Origin: a virus
Direction: 5' to 3' (one strand)
IMG/VR virus record: IMGVR_UViG_3300007722_000062
Coordinates: 1-33,046 of that record
DNA: 33,046 nucleotides
This document shows, piece after piece, positions 14,169 to 23,055 of the stretch. The notes beneath the pieces were generated by a model. The model saw only the letters and a list, made by a program, of their open reading frames with translations. It searched no databases and was not told the DNA's origin. Made by a program: the position numbers and the translations under genes. Numbering within the stretch: position 1 is the stretch's first letter; each line of letters opens with the position of its first letter.

Positions 14169-15968
14169 ATGGCTGTTAATCTTTCATCACTCGGCGGCGC
14201 TGGGTGGCAATTTTTTGATAACAACGGCAACCCTTTGTCGGGCGGCAAGCTGTATACCTACGTCGCAGGGACATCAACGCCAGCGCCGACTTACACGTCT
14301 GTCAGTGGCGCTACGGCTAACCCCAACCCGATTATCCTGAACTCAGCAGGGCGTCCGCCGTCGCAAGTGTGGTTGGACAACAACTCTACCTACAAGTTTG
14401 TACTGACCACATCGACCGACATTCTGCTGTGGACGATGGACAACATTCCTAGTATCGGGTCGTTTGCTACGGCCACAATCGCGGAACTGCCCAGCGTTCC
14501 GGCAGCCGTCAACGACCTCGCGTATGTCACAGACCCTGGCCGGGCGGGCGCGTTTATTTGCCGTGCAGGCACCGCCCCAAGCGATCCGATGCAAGGCATC
14601 TATGTCGTATCCAACACGCCGAACCTGTACTGGGAGCGCGATTGGGATGGCATTGATTGCCCGCCCGAATGGTTCGGCGGACGTATCAACGACGCCGGTT
14701 TTAATAATTACAATGCTTGTATGGGGGCGCTCAACGTCACGGGAATTTTGTCGCTGGGTAAGGGTTCGTATTATTCGTCAAGCGGTCTTGCGCTCCCGGC
14801 ATATTCGGTTGTAAGAGGGCAAGGCGCGCTTCATACGGCGATTGTTGTTAACAACGCGACTGACCATCTGATAAGCCAAGAAGGTGTCTTTCCGGGTGAC
14901 TATATCGGTGGCGCTAACGTGCAAGGCGTTGGCCTTGTGCGCGGAGTTCCTGCGGCGATCCCTGCAAACCCCGCCGACGACAAGACGCAAGGGCACGGGC
15001 TGCACTTCTCCATGTGCAGCAACCCTATTGTGGAAGATGTATACACATACAACAACCTCGCCGAAGTCTATGTCAGCAACGTTTTGAGCGTGGATTTTTC
15101 GACTATCCGTGGAATTAATTTGACCGGCGGGGGCGTAGCGCGCTGGTATGGTCTTTGGGTAGATGGCGCCAGTCCGATTGGCGCTTTTGGCGGCCCATCG
15201 CCCAACCCTTCAGCCCGGTTTTTTCAAGTCAACATGGTTGGCAGCGGCGCAACGCAAGCGTATGGGTATTATTTCCAAGGCTCTATACAAGACCTATGGG
15301 TAAGCTCGCTAGAGAGCGCGGGATGTTCTAAGGGTATTTTTATCGACAACGGGTCGGGTTTTAACTGTGGCGACGTTCATTTACTAAACCCAGTGATAGA
15401 CGGTTACGCGCAGTACGGCATCCACGTGAAAGAAGTTCAGCAAGGTGCATCCCTGTTTATACTCAACCCTTGGGTGGCAGGCCGGTCGGGCGCAACGGAC
15501 AGCGGTATTTTTATCCAAGGCAGCCACAACGTAGATATTGTCGGCGCTACAGGCGACGGCGTATTATCGACAGGCGTGTATATGCTGGAGATAGAAAACT
15601 GTAGCCAGATTTCGGCTACGCTCACAGCCAATAATTACGTCACGCCTTGCTATATGATCAGTGCGTCTTCTTGCAACGTTAATGTTACAGCGTATAAAAA
15701 TATCGGTGGCGGTGGCGTGTCTGGGAATATAATTGTGGCCATAGGCGGCGACAACACATCGCTTATGGCGGCGGGCACAAAAATTAGCCAAGGTTGGGAT
15801 GCTGGCATTGCTATCGACGCTACTGTTGACTCGTATATGCTTAACGTAGTGGGCGTTGACACCACCGCCGTGACCGCGCGGATCAAACAGGCTAGCGTTG
15901 CAGTGACGACGCAAGGCAACGTCGGCGGCAACGTCATCATCAACCCCGGCGCCGGCGCTTTTCAGTAA
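14169..15968 (+). CDS. tailspike with head-binding domain and beta-helix
   Basis: 599 residues from ATG 14169 (AAGGA 7 nt upstream); the upstream GTG at 14091 is not used. Residues 1-100 (WQFFDNNGNPLSGGKLYTYV, NPIILNSAGRPPSQVWLDN, YKFVLTTSTDILLWTMDNI) form the tail-attachment domain common in podoviral spikes. From about 170 the Gly/Asn-rich strands, for example GILSLGKGSYYSSSGLALPA and DYIGGANVQGVGLVRGV, suggest a right-handed parallel beta-helix that binds or cleaves host surface polysaccharide. Catalytic residues cannot be assigned by eye. It has a likely private promoter. Confidence 0.85.
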   Translation: MAVNLSSLGGAGWQFFDNNGNPLSGGKLYTYVAGTSTPAPTYTSVSGATANPNPIILNSAGRPPSQVWLDNNSTYKFVLTTSTDILLWTMDNIPSIGSFATATIAELPSVPAAVNDLAYVTDPGRAGAFICRAGTAPSDPMQGIYVVSNTPNLYWERDWDGIDCPPEWFGGRINDAGFNNYNACMGALNVTGILSLGKGSYYSSSGLALPAYSVVRGQGALHTAIVVNNATDHLISQEGVFPGDYIGGANVQGVGLVRGVPAAIPANPADDKTQGHGLHFSMCSNPIVEDVYTYNNLAEVYVSNVLSVDFSTIRGINLTGGGVARWYGLWVDGASPIGAFGGPSPNPSARFFQVNMVGSGATQAYGYYFQGSIQDLWVSSLESAGCSKGIFIDNGSGFNCGDVHLLNPVIDGYAQYGIHVKEVQQGASLFILNPWVAGRSGATDSGIFIQGSHNVDIVGATGDGVLSTGVYMLEIENCSQISATLTANNYVTPCYMISASSCNVNVTAYKNIGGGGVSGNIIVAIGGDNTSLMAAGTKISQGWDAGIAIDATVDSYMLNVVGVDTTAVTARIKQASVAVTTQGNVGGNVIINPGAGAFQ

Positions 15969-15995
15969 TTTGCTTCGCGGCATAAGGACGAGATC

Positions 15996-16331
15996 ATGGC
16001 AGTCAACATCAGCAACATCATCCCGGCGAAGACCGCGGAGAACAGCCAGACAACGCAGTACATCTCAAACGGTGTGCAGACGATCATCGACAAGTTCACG
16101 GCGACCAACTACAGCGCCGCGGCTGCGACGATTAGCGTCAACTTGGTGACGGCAGCGGGCAGCGCAGGCAACGACAATTTGATCGTCAAGACCAAGACGC
16201 TCCAGCCAACCGAGACCTACACCTTTCCGGAACTGGTTGGCCACGTCCTGCCGGGCGGCGGCTTCATCTCGACGATTGCCGGAACGGCGTCTGCAATCAA
16301 CATCCGCGCGTCGGGACGGCTGGTCAGCTAA
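15996..16331 (+). CDS. small beta-sandwich-like virion protein
   Basis: 111 residues, beginning MAVNISNIIPAKTAENSQTT, then TIIDKFTATNYSAAAATISV and a C-terminal ISTIAGTASAINIRASGRLV. It looks like an immunoglobulin-like or beta-sandwich small structural protein of the kind found beside tailspikes. AAGGACGAG precedes the ATG. It ends with TAATG, coupling it to the cupin-SET gene. Specific role unknown. Confidence 0.65.
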   Translation: MAVNISNIIPAKTAENSQTTQYISNGVQTIIDKFTATNYSAAAATISVNLVTAAGSAGNDNLIVKTKTLQPTETYTFPELVGHVLPGGGFISTIAGTASAINIRASGRLVS

Positions 16332-17185
16332 TGTTGGCGCTAGCTGAAAACCTGCTAACAACATCAGCGTTTACCGACGCCGAGGTTGAGACCCTAGAGG
16401 CGGCTTTTCTACAGCAGGAGCAGGCCGACTGCCCGGTCACGCACCACTTCGGCCCCGGCGTGTATATTCGCGAAGTCGTGTTGCCGACAGGCGCGTATGT
16501 TATCGGCCACCGCCATAAGGCTTCGCACGTCAACATCATGCTTGAAGGCCGCATAACGCTGTTTAACCAGGACGGCACGCGGACGGAACTGACCGCGCCG
16601 CAAACGTTTGTAGGCGGCGCCGGGCGCAAGATTGCTTACATCCACGAAACAGTGCGCTGGCAGAACGTCTACGCAACCGACGAGACGGATGTGGAAACGC
16701 TGGAAGCGCAAATTCTCGACAAGAGCGTTGTGTCGGAAGAATTTCACAAAGCTAACAGGTTGATGCTGGCCCATAGCTGCAACGCAGACCATGAAGATTT
16801 TGCAGCAGCGATTGCCGAGTATGAGCTTGACCCGGGTACCGTATGGTCAATGTCTTTGGACGAGACAGACCAAATACCGCTGCCTCACGGTAGCTACAAG
16901 ATGCTGGTGGCGGATTCACTTATCCACGGTAAAGGCGTGTTTGCGTCCGACAATATCGCGCAATATGAACTTATCGCGCCCGCGCGGTTAGGCGGAAAAC
17001 GCACGCCCGCAGGCCGTTACACTAACCATTCTGCGGCCCCTAACGCCGTAATGCTTATGGATAACCACGGCGACATATACTTGTTTGCTTCGCAGTCGAT
17101 TTTGGGGAGCAAAGGTGGTAGCGTGGGGCAAGAAATTACCATAGACTATAGACAGGCTTTGGCGCTGTCGGCGGGAGATAGCTAA
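16331..17185 (+). CDS. cupin-SET domain fusion protein
   Basis: 284 residues, starting by TAATG overlap. The N-terminal half (about 30-125) is a cupin: GAYVIGHRHKASHVNIMLEG supplies His60, His62 and His66, with a second conserved stretch KIAYIHETVRWQNVY (His105). The C-terminal half (about 190-275) is a SET lysine-methyltransferase fold: HGKGVFAS (AdoMet-binding GxG, 199-206), GRYTNHSAAPN (NHS motif, 228-238) and GQEITIDYRQ with the catalytic-type Tyr273. No post-SET cysteines. Substrate unknown: a virion protein such as coat or ejection protein, or a host target, is possible. Position between tailspike and ejection genes favours a late, virion-linked job. Domain calls are from visible motifs. 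Confidence 0.78.
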   Translation: MLALAENLLTTSAFTDAEVETLEAAFLQQEQADCPVTHHFGPGVYIREVVLPTGAYVIGHRHKASHVNIMLEGRITLFNQDGTRTELTAPQTFVGGAGRKIAYIHETVRWQNVYATDETDVETLEAQILDKSVVSEEFHKANRLMLAHSCNADHEDFAAAIAEYELDPGTVWSMSLDETDQIPLPHGSYKMLVADSLIHGKGVFASDNIAQYELIAPARLGGKRTPAGRYTNHSAAPNAVMLMDNHGDIYLFASQSILGSKGGSVGQEITIDYRQALALSAGDS

Positions 17186-17186
17186 T

Positions 17187-18173
17187 ATGAGCGCGGTAGC
17201 GGCAGCAATCATCGGCAGCGTCACCGCAATCGGCGGGGGTCTTATCGCTGCTGGCGGAGCCAAAAGCGCAGCCAAAGCCCAAGTGCAAGCTGCGCAAGAC
17301 GCCAACGCCGCTCAAGAGCGTATGTTTGAAAAGCAGACCGCGCTGCAAGAGCCGTTCCGCCAAGGCGGATTGACCGCCCAAAGCCGAATCTTTGAATTGC
17401 TGGGGCTAAAAGACCCTAACGCGCAGCCTTCTGGCGGCGGGGCTAACAACCCTGCGGCCTATGGGCTGACCCCCGTCCAAATACCTAACTTCGGGTTCGG
17501 CGATTACGGTGGCCAGAGCGGCGGCGGCGCTGTCTATCAAGACGCGCAAGGCAACATCGTAACGGATGTCGCGGGCTATATGGCCCAGCACCCGCTGCCT
17601 GCCAGCGCCGGCGCTCCTAGCGCCGACTTCGGCAAGTATGCGCGCGACTTTGGCAACCAAGACTTCCAGCAAGACCCTGGTTACGCCTTTCGCCAAGCGG
17701 AAGGTCAGAAGGCGCTGGAGCGCAGCGCGGCGGCGCGCGGCGGGCTGCTGTCAGGCGGCACGCTCAAAGGCATCCAGCGGTTCGGGCAGGACTTGGCCAG
17801 CCAAGAATACCAGAACGCCTTTAATCGGTATCAGGTAAACCGTTCCAACCAGCTAAATCCGCTTCAGTCGCTGATGGGTTCTGGCCAGTCTGCCACCAAC
17901 ACGCTGACCGGCGCGGCAGGGCAGCAAGGCCAGAATCAAGCTAACAACCTGATGAACGCTGGCGCCGCCCGCGCGTCGGGCTACGTTGGCGCCGCGAACG
18001 CGCTGGGTGGAGCGTTGAACAGTGTCGGCCAAGCGGCGGCGTCGTATCCGTTGATGCAGGCGCAAATTAATTACTTAAACCGTTCGCCAACGGGCGGCAC
18101 ACCACCAATCTACGACAATAACATGAAATATCTAAATTCCAATGGCGGTATACCTATTGGCGCAGGGGGTTAA
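17187..18173 (+). CDS. probable ejection / internal virion protein 1
   Basis: 328 residues. The hydrophobic Gly/Ala N-terminus (AAAIIGSVTAIGGGLIAAGG, residues 5-24) could enter a membrane, followed by a helical AKAQVQAAQDANAAQERMF. The middle is Gly/Gln-rich. The segment DPGYAFRQAEGQKALERSAA, then RGGLLSGGTLKGIQRFGQDL, is a pattern I recall from internal virion or DNA-transfer proteins of podoviruses. First of three consecutive genes that fit the P22 gp7/gp20/gp16 ejection set by position and composition; individual equivalence is not claimed. Confidence 0.7.
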   Translation: MSAVAAAIIGSVTAIGGGLIAAGGAKSAAKAQVQAAQDANAAQERMFEKQTALQEPFRQGGLTAQSRIFELLGLKDPNAQPSGGGANNPAAYGLTPVQIPNFGFGDYGGQSGGGAVYQDAQGNIVTDVAGYMAQHPLPASAGAPSADFGKYARDFGNQDFQQDPGYAFRQAEGQKALERSAAARGGLLSGGTLKGIQRFGQDLASQEYQNAFNRYQVNRSNQLNPLQSLMGSGQSATNTLTGAAGQQGQNQANNLMNAGAARASGYVGAANALGGALNSVGQAAASYPLMQAQINYLNRSPTGGTPPIYDNNMKYLNSNGGIPIGAGG

Positions 18174-18175
18174 GA

Positions 18176-19774
18176 ATGGCTAACCAGATGATTGCGCTCC
18201 AGGCCCGCGCACCGCAAGGCAACCCCCTTGGGGGCGCTATCGCGCAAGGCGCGCAGATGATTAACATGCTGCGCCAGCAGCAGGCGCTTGACCGCCAAGC
18301 TGCGTCTGCGGAACAGTTCGCGCGGCTTCAGCAAGCGCAGGACAGCCGCGCTGTAGCTAAGGAAGGGCGTGAGACTGAATTGCATCCCTTTGCGGTTAGT
18401 GAAGCCCAATTAAAATCAACGGCTGAAAAAATTAAAACTGGAATGGCATTTACCGCGTCTATCTACACCGCCGCGTCAAACGCAAATTCGCCGCAAGAAT
18501 TTACGGCATACGCGCAACGAATTGCAGCAGCGCCTGAATTTCAAGATCCAATATTTCAAGGCGGTTTAGGAGAAGTTGTTAAGTCAATGCCTCAAGACCC
18601 GGCGCAATTTGCGGCGTGGAGGAAAGAAACCGGTATCAAAACGATTGACGCCAACGAACGATATAAAAATATTTTAACGAACCAAGAGACGTCTACAGGC
18701 AAACGGCAAATCGCTACCAACCCGTATGGTGCGCCTAACGCTACGGTTGTTCCCGGTTCCGAAACCGATACGGGGACAGAGGTGACTTACGTCAAAGGCG
18801 CAAACGGCGAAGTTATCCCGGTTCCTAAGCGTATGGGGGGCGCTCCCCCGACAACGGCGTCTTCGCCGACTGGCGCACCGCGGGGTTCAGAAATTGAACA
18901 ACTGGCAAACCAGTTAAACCCCGGCGTTGTTGTCAGCGGTCGTGCGCGCACGCCCGCGCGCAACGCCGAAGTCGGCGGCGTCCGCAACAGCTTGCATCTT
19001 AGCGATAACGCGCGCGACTTTGTGCCAGGCAAAGGACAGACCTTGGCGACATTGGCGTCGAGCCTCCAGCCCCTCAAAGCGCAGGGCTTCGATGTTATCG
19101 TTGAACGCGATCATGTTCATGTCGAACCGTCGCGGCGCGGAACCGCTGGCGGCGGTGTACGGATGGGCCAGCCTATCCCCGGCACAGGCACCGCAGACAA
19201 GCCCAAAGAATTAACCGGTTCGGAGCAAACATCGACCTACAACATCAAGCGTTTGCTGCGCGGCGCGCAGGCAATTAGTACCGCGGTAGAAAAAGATCCT
19301 AGCGCCGGCGCTCCTTCTGGCTTTGAAGCGTTTGTTGGCAACACGCCGCTTTTCGGGCGCGCGGTTAATTTCACGCGCGGGGCGCAGCGCCAGATTGTCT
19401 CCGCCGCCCAGCGCGACATTCTGGACGCGCTGCTGTATCTGGCCACAGGCGCCGCGTATAACAAAGAGCAGCTTGAAGGCCAGATGGAGTCTTACGTCAC
19501 CGCGTACTCGGACGAACCCGCAGCAATTGAATCCAAACGCCAGCGTTTGTCGCAGCTAGTGCTAGACGCAAAATCGCGGGCCGGGAAAGGGTGGACGCCG
19601 GAAGTAGACGCCGCCGCAAAAAAATTGTTTGGTAACGCAGGCTCCGCTTCTAAAACGCCGTCAGCCAACAACGCCGGAGCGCAAAAGACGCCAGTGGCCA
19701 AACCGCCAGAGGGCCTTTCGGCGGACGATTGGAAATATATGACCGCAGAGGAGCGTCGGCTGTGGCAGAAATGA
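18176..19774 (+). CDS. ejection protein with M15-like peptidase domain
   Basis: 532 residues. The N-terminal 120 are helical and Gln/Ala-rich. At about 255-320, SGRARTPARNAEVGGVRNSL continues into HLSDNARDF and ends with VERDHVHVEPS, fitting the zinc-binding SxHx(4-5)AxD and HxH pattern of M15-type D,D-peptidases (two His and one Asp as ligands). A second helical block (340-470) follows, then a linker and the terminal LSADDWKYMTAEERRLWQK. It is likely packaged in the head and helps DNA cross the peptidoglycan. The gene overlaps the next by ATGA. Confidence 0.72.
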   Translation: MANQMIALQARAPQGNPLGGAIAQGAQMINMLRQQQALDRQAASAEQFARLQQAQDSRAVAKEGRETELHPFAVSEAQLKSTAEKIKTGMAFTASIYTAASNANSPQEFTAYAQRIAAAPEFQDPIFQGGLGEVVKSMPQDPAQFAAWRKETGIKTIDANERYKNILTNQETSTGKRQIATNPYGAPNATVVPGSETDTGTEVTYVKGANGEVIPVPKRMGGAPPTTASSPTGAPRGSEIEQLANQLNPGVVVSGRARTPARNAEVGGVRNSLHLSDNARDFVPGKGQTLATLASSLQPLKAQGFDVIVERDHVHVEPSRRGTAGGGVRMGQPIPGTGTADKPKELTGSEQTSTYNIKRLLRGAQAISTAVEKDPSAGAPSGFEAFVGNTPLFGRAVNFTRGAQRQIVSAAQRDILDALLYLATGAAYNKEQLEGQMESYVTAYSDEPAAIESKRQRLSQLVLDAKSRAGKGWTPEVDAAAKKLFGNAGSASKTPSANNAGAQKTPVAKPPEGLSADDWKYMTAEERRLWQK

Positions 19775-21969
19775 CCATTGAACAGCAACGCGCGTTGGCG
19801 GTTGCCCGCGCGCGTCGCCGCCGCGCGGAAGCCTCGCCGCCTACGCAGCCTGAACCAACCTTTATGAGCGAATTGGGCAACTACACAAAAGGCTTCGCTC
19901 GCGGCGTAGCTTCGGGAGACCCCGCCGGGATGCTGGTGCGCGGTGGCACGTATCTTACCGACAAACTGGGATTAACGACCGGCGCAAACGAAAATGTCAA
20001 CGCCATGCTAAACGCAGGTGAAAACACGCAAAACAAGATGTACCGGGGTGGCCGATTCGTAGGCGAGGTCGCTTCAACTATTCCGGTTATCGCTGCCGGC
20101 GGTGGCGGGGTAACCAAAGGCGGACGGGCGCTTGCGGCGGTTGCCCCGCGTGTGGGCGGCGTGGTTGAGCGTGTGGGCCAAGCCATAGGTAGCGGTGGGC
20201 TTGGCTCGGGGCGCACCGCCGCGCAGACAGCCCAAATGACCCGCACCGCACGCGCCGCGGGATTGGCCGAACGTGTCGCCGGAGGTGCCATCGCAGGCGG
20301 CGGCGGCGCGGCGGTGACTGGAGATGATGTAGGGACTGGCGCGGCGTTTGGCGCAGGGTTGCCAATTGTAGCCAAAGTGATCCGCGCAACCGGCGGCAAA
20401 GTGGCGGACATCACTAAAATGCCCCGCGTTCAAGCGGCCAAGATTATGCGTGAAGCTTTGGGTGCCCGCGCCGACGCGGCCCGCGCGGCGTTTGCTGCTT
20501 TGCCCCCCGACGATCAACGGTTGGCGCGGCAAGTGCTGTTAAGCGCGGGAATTGAACCCCGTATATTTATGGGGCTGGGCGCCGACGTAGAACGCGCATT
20601 ACCCGATCAAGTGGCCGGAGTGTTGGCTAGCCAAGCCGCTACCCGCGAGGCGCGTCTAGCGCAGGCGGCAGGAGGCCGCACGGCGACCGCCACGCGGTCA
20701 ACGACGGAGACTGGCCGCCGCGCTGTCAGCGATGCCACAGGAGGGCAGCGCGACGCCGCGCTGGCGCGGGCTAACGTCGCAGGCGCAGAAGTGCCCGCAG
20801 CGGAACAACTGGCGCAGCGCGCGTTGGCCCTTGCGGACGAACAATCTGGATTGGCCCGCCGCATGACGTTTGGCGCAGAACGCGCGGAGACGCGACTGGG
20901 GCAAGCTGACGACCTTGGAGACGCGTTTGACCCGGCGGCTATCAATCGTGAACGCGGCGTTGCTGGCGCGATGACGCAACGCGGCGAACAAGCCTCGCAG
21001 GGCGCCATTGGTTTGCGCCAGCAGGCGGCTGACATGGAAGATCATGTTGCTAATTTGGCCGCGCAGGGCATGACGCCGTTGCGGGTCATGCCTATCGTGC
21101 AGCAGATTCGCAGTATGGCGGGCCAGCCAGGCACACGCGCCGACGACCTTCAGCGAGGCACTTTGGTAAAGCTGGCCAACAAACTTGAAAGTTTGGCAAA
21201 CGAAAACGGCGTCATCGACGCCCGTGACCTATACCAGCTACGTAAGACAGGCTTGAACGACATTGTAGACCGTCTGCTCGGCGCACGCGCGCAACCATCA
21301 TCAGGCACCAAAGAGCGCACGGCGTCACTTTTGACCAGTCTGCGTCCCATGATAGACGACGCCATTGAAAGCGCGGGGGGCGCAAACTGGAAAGACTATT
21401 TAGTCCGCACGCGGCAAGGCTTTGAAGCAGTCAACCGTCAAGAGTTAGGCGCCAAAGCAGCGCAACTCGCAAAAGAATCGCCAAACGAGTTTATGGCGCT
21501 GATGCGCGGTGAGCGCCCTAAAATGGTAGAAGACGTAATGGGTACGGGTCAATACGACATTGGAGGCATGGCGTTAGCCGACCCAAATCGTTATAAAGCG
21601 TTGAAAACATCCGCGGATGAGATGTCGGTTTTAGACCGTATGGGACAACTGGCTAACGAAGGGCAAGACGCGGCGACGACGTTGATTGGGCGCGAGCGTC
21701 CTATGGTGGCACGCAATCTAACTCGATTTGGTTTAGCTGCGTTTCCACCCGCGCGAATTGCGGCTGATTCCGCACAAACGGCAATATCCAATACCCTTGC
21801 CCCAAAAGTTCGGCAAGAATTAGCGCAAGGAATGTTGTCAGGACCAAATGCGCTGGCGTTACTAAACCAATACCCGACATCATTTCATGCGGACGAAATC
21901 GTAAGCCGTTTGTCTCCGGCCATGCGTAACGCAATGACGCAATCGCTTCTAAAGGGTTTTAACCAGTGA
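19771..21969 (+). CDS. large ejection / internal virion protein
   Basis: 732 residues from ATG 19771 in an ATGA overlap (TTG at 19729 rejected). It begins MTIEQQRALAVARARRRRAE, a basic helix. Residues about 75-170 hold Gly/Ala-rich hydrophobic stretches (STIPVIAAGGGGVTKGGRAL, AGGAIAGGGGAAV) that could form membrane-active segments. The remainder is long Ala/Arg/Gln helix with coiled-coil character. Third and largest of the ejection-type cluster, comparable in size to P22 gp16 (609). No enzymatic motif seen. Confidence 0.7.
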   Translation: MTIEQQRALAVARARRRRAEASPPTQPEPTFMSELGNYTKGFARGVASGDPAGMLVRGGTYLTDKLGLTTGANENVNAMLNAGENTQNKMYRGGRFVGEVASTIPVIAAGGGGVTKGGRALAAVAPRVGGVVERVGQAIGSGGLGSGRTAAQTAQMTRTARAAGLAERVAGGAIAGGGGAAVTGDDVGTGAAFGAGLPIVAKVIRATGGKVADITKMPRVQAAKIMREALGARADAARAAFAALPPDDQRLARQVLLSAGIEPRIFMGLGADVERALPDQVAGVLASQAATREARLAQAAGGRTATATRSTTETGRRAVSDATGGQRDAALARANVAGAEVPAAEQLAQRALALADEQSGLARRMTFGAERAETRLGQADDLGDAFDPAAINRERGVAGAMTQRGEQASQGAIGLRQQAADMEDHVANLAAQGMTPLRVMPIVQQIRSMAGQPGTRADDLQRGTLVKLANKLESLANENGVIDARDLYQLRKTGLNDIVDRLLGARAQPSSGTKERTASLLTSLRPMIDDAIESAGGANWKDYLVRTRQGFEAVNRQELGAKAAQLAKESPNEFMALMRGERPKMVEDVMGTGQYDIGGMALADPNRYKALKTSADEMSVLDRMGQLANEGQDAATTLIGRERPMVARNLTRFGLAAFPPARIAADSAQTAISNTLAPKVRQELAQGMLSGPNALALLNQYPTSFHADEIVSRLSPAMRNAMTQSLLKGFNQ

Positions 21970-22133
21970 CAACAGTGGACAAGAATGAAGCCCGTATGGA
22001 GACCCACGAACAGATTTGCGCGCTTAGATATGAGGGTCTTTGCGCGCGTTTAAAACGTATGGAAACTGTTGCAATCACCGTAGCAGGAACAATTATCATG
22101 CTATTGCTCGCCATCGTGCTGAAGCTGAATTGA
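21966..22133 (+). CDS. small C-terminal-anchored membrane protein of the lysis cassette
   Basis: 55 residues from GTG 21966, which overlaps the preceding TGA (GTGA). The N-terminal half is charged and helical (KNEARMETHEQICALRYEGL) and the C-terminus is one TM helix (VAITVAGTIIMLLLAIVLKL). This XhlA-like or accessory-holin layout, immediately before the endolysin, suggests a role in lysis timing. Its TGA overlaps the endolysin ATG. It is too short to stand out by length but fully consistent by spacing. Confidence 0.65.
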   Translation: MTTVDKNEARMETHEQICALRYEGLCARLKRMETVAITVAGTIIMLLLAIVLKLN

Positions 22134-22525
22134 TGAGTATCATGCTTGGCCCTCGGTCGCTATCTCGCTTGGTAGACGTGCGTCCCGATCTGGTGCGTGT
22201 CGTGAAGCGCGCTGCTGCCATGTCCAGTCTGGACTTCACCGTGTTGGAAGGTCTGCGGACGGTCGCGCGGCAGCATGCGTTGATGGCGCAAGGCGCGACC
22301 AAGACGCTAAACTCGCGGCACCTGACCGGCCACGCCGTCGATCTGGCGCCGATGATCGGCGGCACCGTGCGCTGGGACTGGCCATTGTATCACCAACTAG
22401 CCGCGATTGTGAAAGCTGCTGCGGCGTATGAAAAAGTTCCCGTCACTTGGGGCGGGGATTGGCGGACTTTCAAGGATGGTCCACATTGGGAACTGCCTTG
22501 GAAGCAATACCCAAAGGAGAAGTAG
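22133..22525 (+). CDS. endolysin, M15 L-alanyl-D-glutamate peptidase type
   Basis: 130 residues, start by TGATG overlap. It is a zinc peptidase cutting the peptide stem of peptidoglycan. SRHLTGHAVDLAPM carries the SxHxxGxAxD motif (His and Asp ligands) and DWRTFKDGPHWELPW carries the terminal PHWE His and catalytic Glu. FTVLEGLRTVARQHALMAQG matches the N-terminal part of VanY-like endolysins. No signal peptide, so export depends on the holin. Length is normal for the family. Confidence 0.92.
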   Translation: MSIMLGPRSLSRLVDVRPDLVRVVKRAAAMSSLDFTVLEGLRTVARQHALMAQGATKTLNSRHLTGHAVDLAPMIGGTVRWDWPLYHQLAAIVKAAAAYEKVPVTWGGDWRTFKDGPHWELPWKQYPKEK

Positions 22526-22527
22526 TC

Positions 22528-22701
22528 ATGAATTTTGTTAATTTTGTTCTAAACCGGCTCAAGGAGCCTTCGACCTACGCAGGGTTGTCGGGTCTTGCTT
22601 TGGCGCTCGGCGTGTCGGGCGAACTCTACGCCGCAGCCTCGGCGGCGCTAGCCGGCATCGCTGGCCTGATTGCGGTTGTCTTGGGCGAACGCGCCAAGTG
22701 A
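22528..22701 (+). CDS. small holin
   Basis: 57 residues; GGAG 9 nt before ATG. After an amphipathic start (MNFVNFVLNRLKEPSTYAGL) come two hydrophobic segments (about 20-31 and 35-52, the second AAASAALAGIAGLIAVVLGE) and a short charged tail. It lies directly after the endolysin and before the spanins, the standard holin place. It would open the inner membrane to the endolysin. Confidence 0.78.
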   Translation: MNFVNFVLNRLKEPSTYAGLSGLALALGVSGELYAAASAALAGIAGLIAVVLGERAK

Positions 22702-22913
22702 TTCGGTTACTGTCGTCCCTGCTGGCTCTCGTCGAACGGCTATTCGCCTACCTCGACAAAGAGCAATGGAGGCAGCAGGGACGGCAGGAGGCAGCGAAGG
22801 AAGCCGAAGATGTCGTGCAGCGTCAGATTGATCTGGGCGAGGCCGCTGTGGCTGTGCCTGACCCTGTGCGCGATGAGCGGCTGCGCAACCGCTTTGACCG
22901 CGCCGGTCAATAG
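22698..22913 (+). CDS. i-spanin-like protein (Rz-type)
   Basis: 71 residues from GTG 22698 overlapping the holin TGA. A hydrophobic N-terminus (MIRLLSSLLALVERLFAYL) is followed by a charged helix (KEQWRQQGRQEAAKEAEDVV) in the periplasm, as in Rz proteins. It is short for an Rz and the TM segment is interrupted by Glu-Arg, so the call leans on the overlapping lipoprotein gene in another frame. Confidence 0.65.
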   Translation: MIRLLSSLLALVERLFAYLDKEQWRQQGRQEAAKEAEDVVQRQIDLGEAAVAVPDPVRDERLRNRFDRAGQ

Positions 22914-23055
22914 CTACTGCGCCATCGCCAAGCCGATTGGCTACGATAGCGCCAAAGATACACCGGTCACAGTTGCAGCGGTAGAGGCTCACAATAGCCG
23001 TTGGGTATGTCTTTGTGAACAAGACTGCCCTGTAGGCGTTGCAGATACCAAATAG
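22810..23055 (+). CDS. o-spanin lipoprotein (Rz1-type) overlapping the i-spanin gene
   Basis: 81 residues in a different frame from the i-spanin, overlapping its last 104 nt. AAGGA lies 8 nt before ATG 22810. The signal peptide ends in a lipobox, LCAMSGC, with Cys25 as the lipidated residue, and the mature part runs ATALTAPVNSYCAIAKPIGY and on to AAVEAHNSRWVCLCEQ. Together with the i-spanin it would fuse inner and outer membranes in the last step of lysis of a Gram-negative host. The 3' end overlaps the convergent DUF3310-like gene by 89 nt. Confidence 0.78.
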   Translation: MSCSVRLIWARPLWLCLTLCAMSGCATALTAPVNSYCAIAKPIGYDSAKDTPVTVAAVEAHNSRWVCLCEQDCPVGVADTK

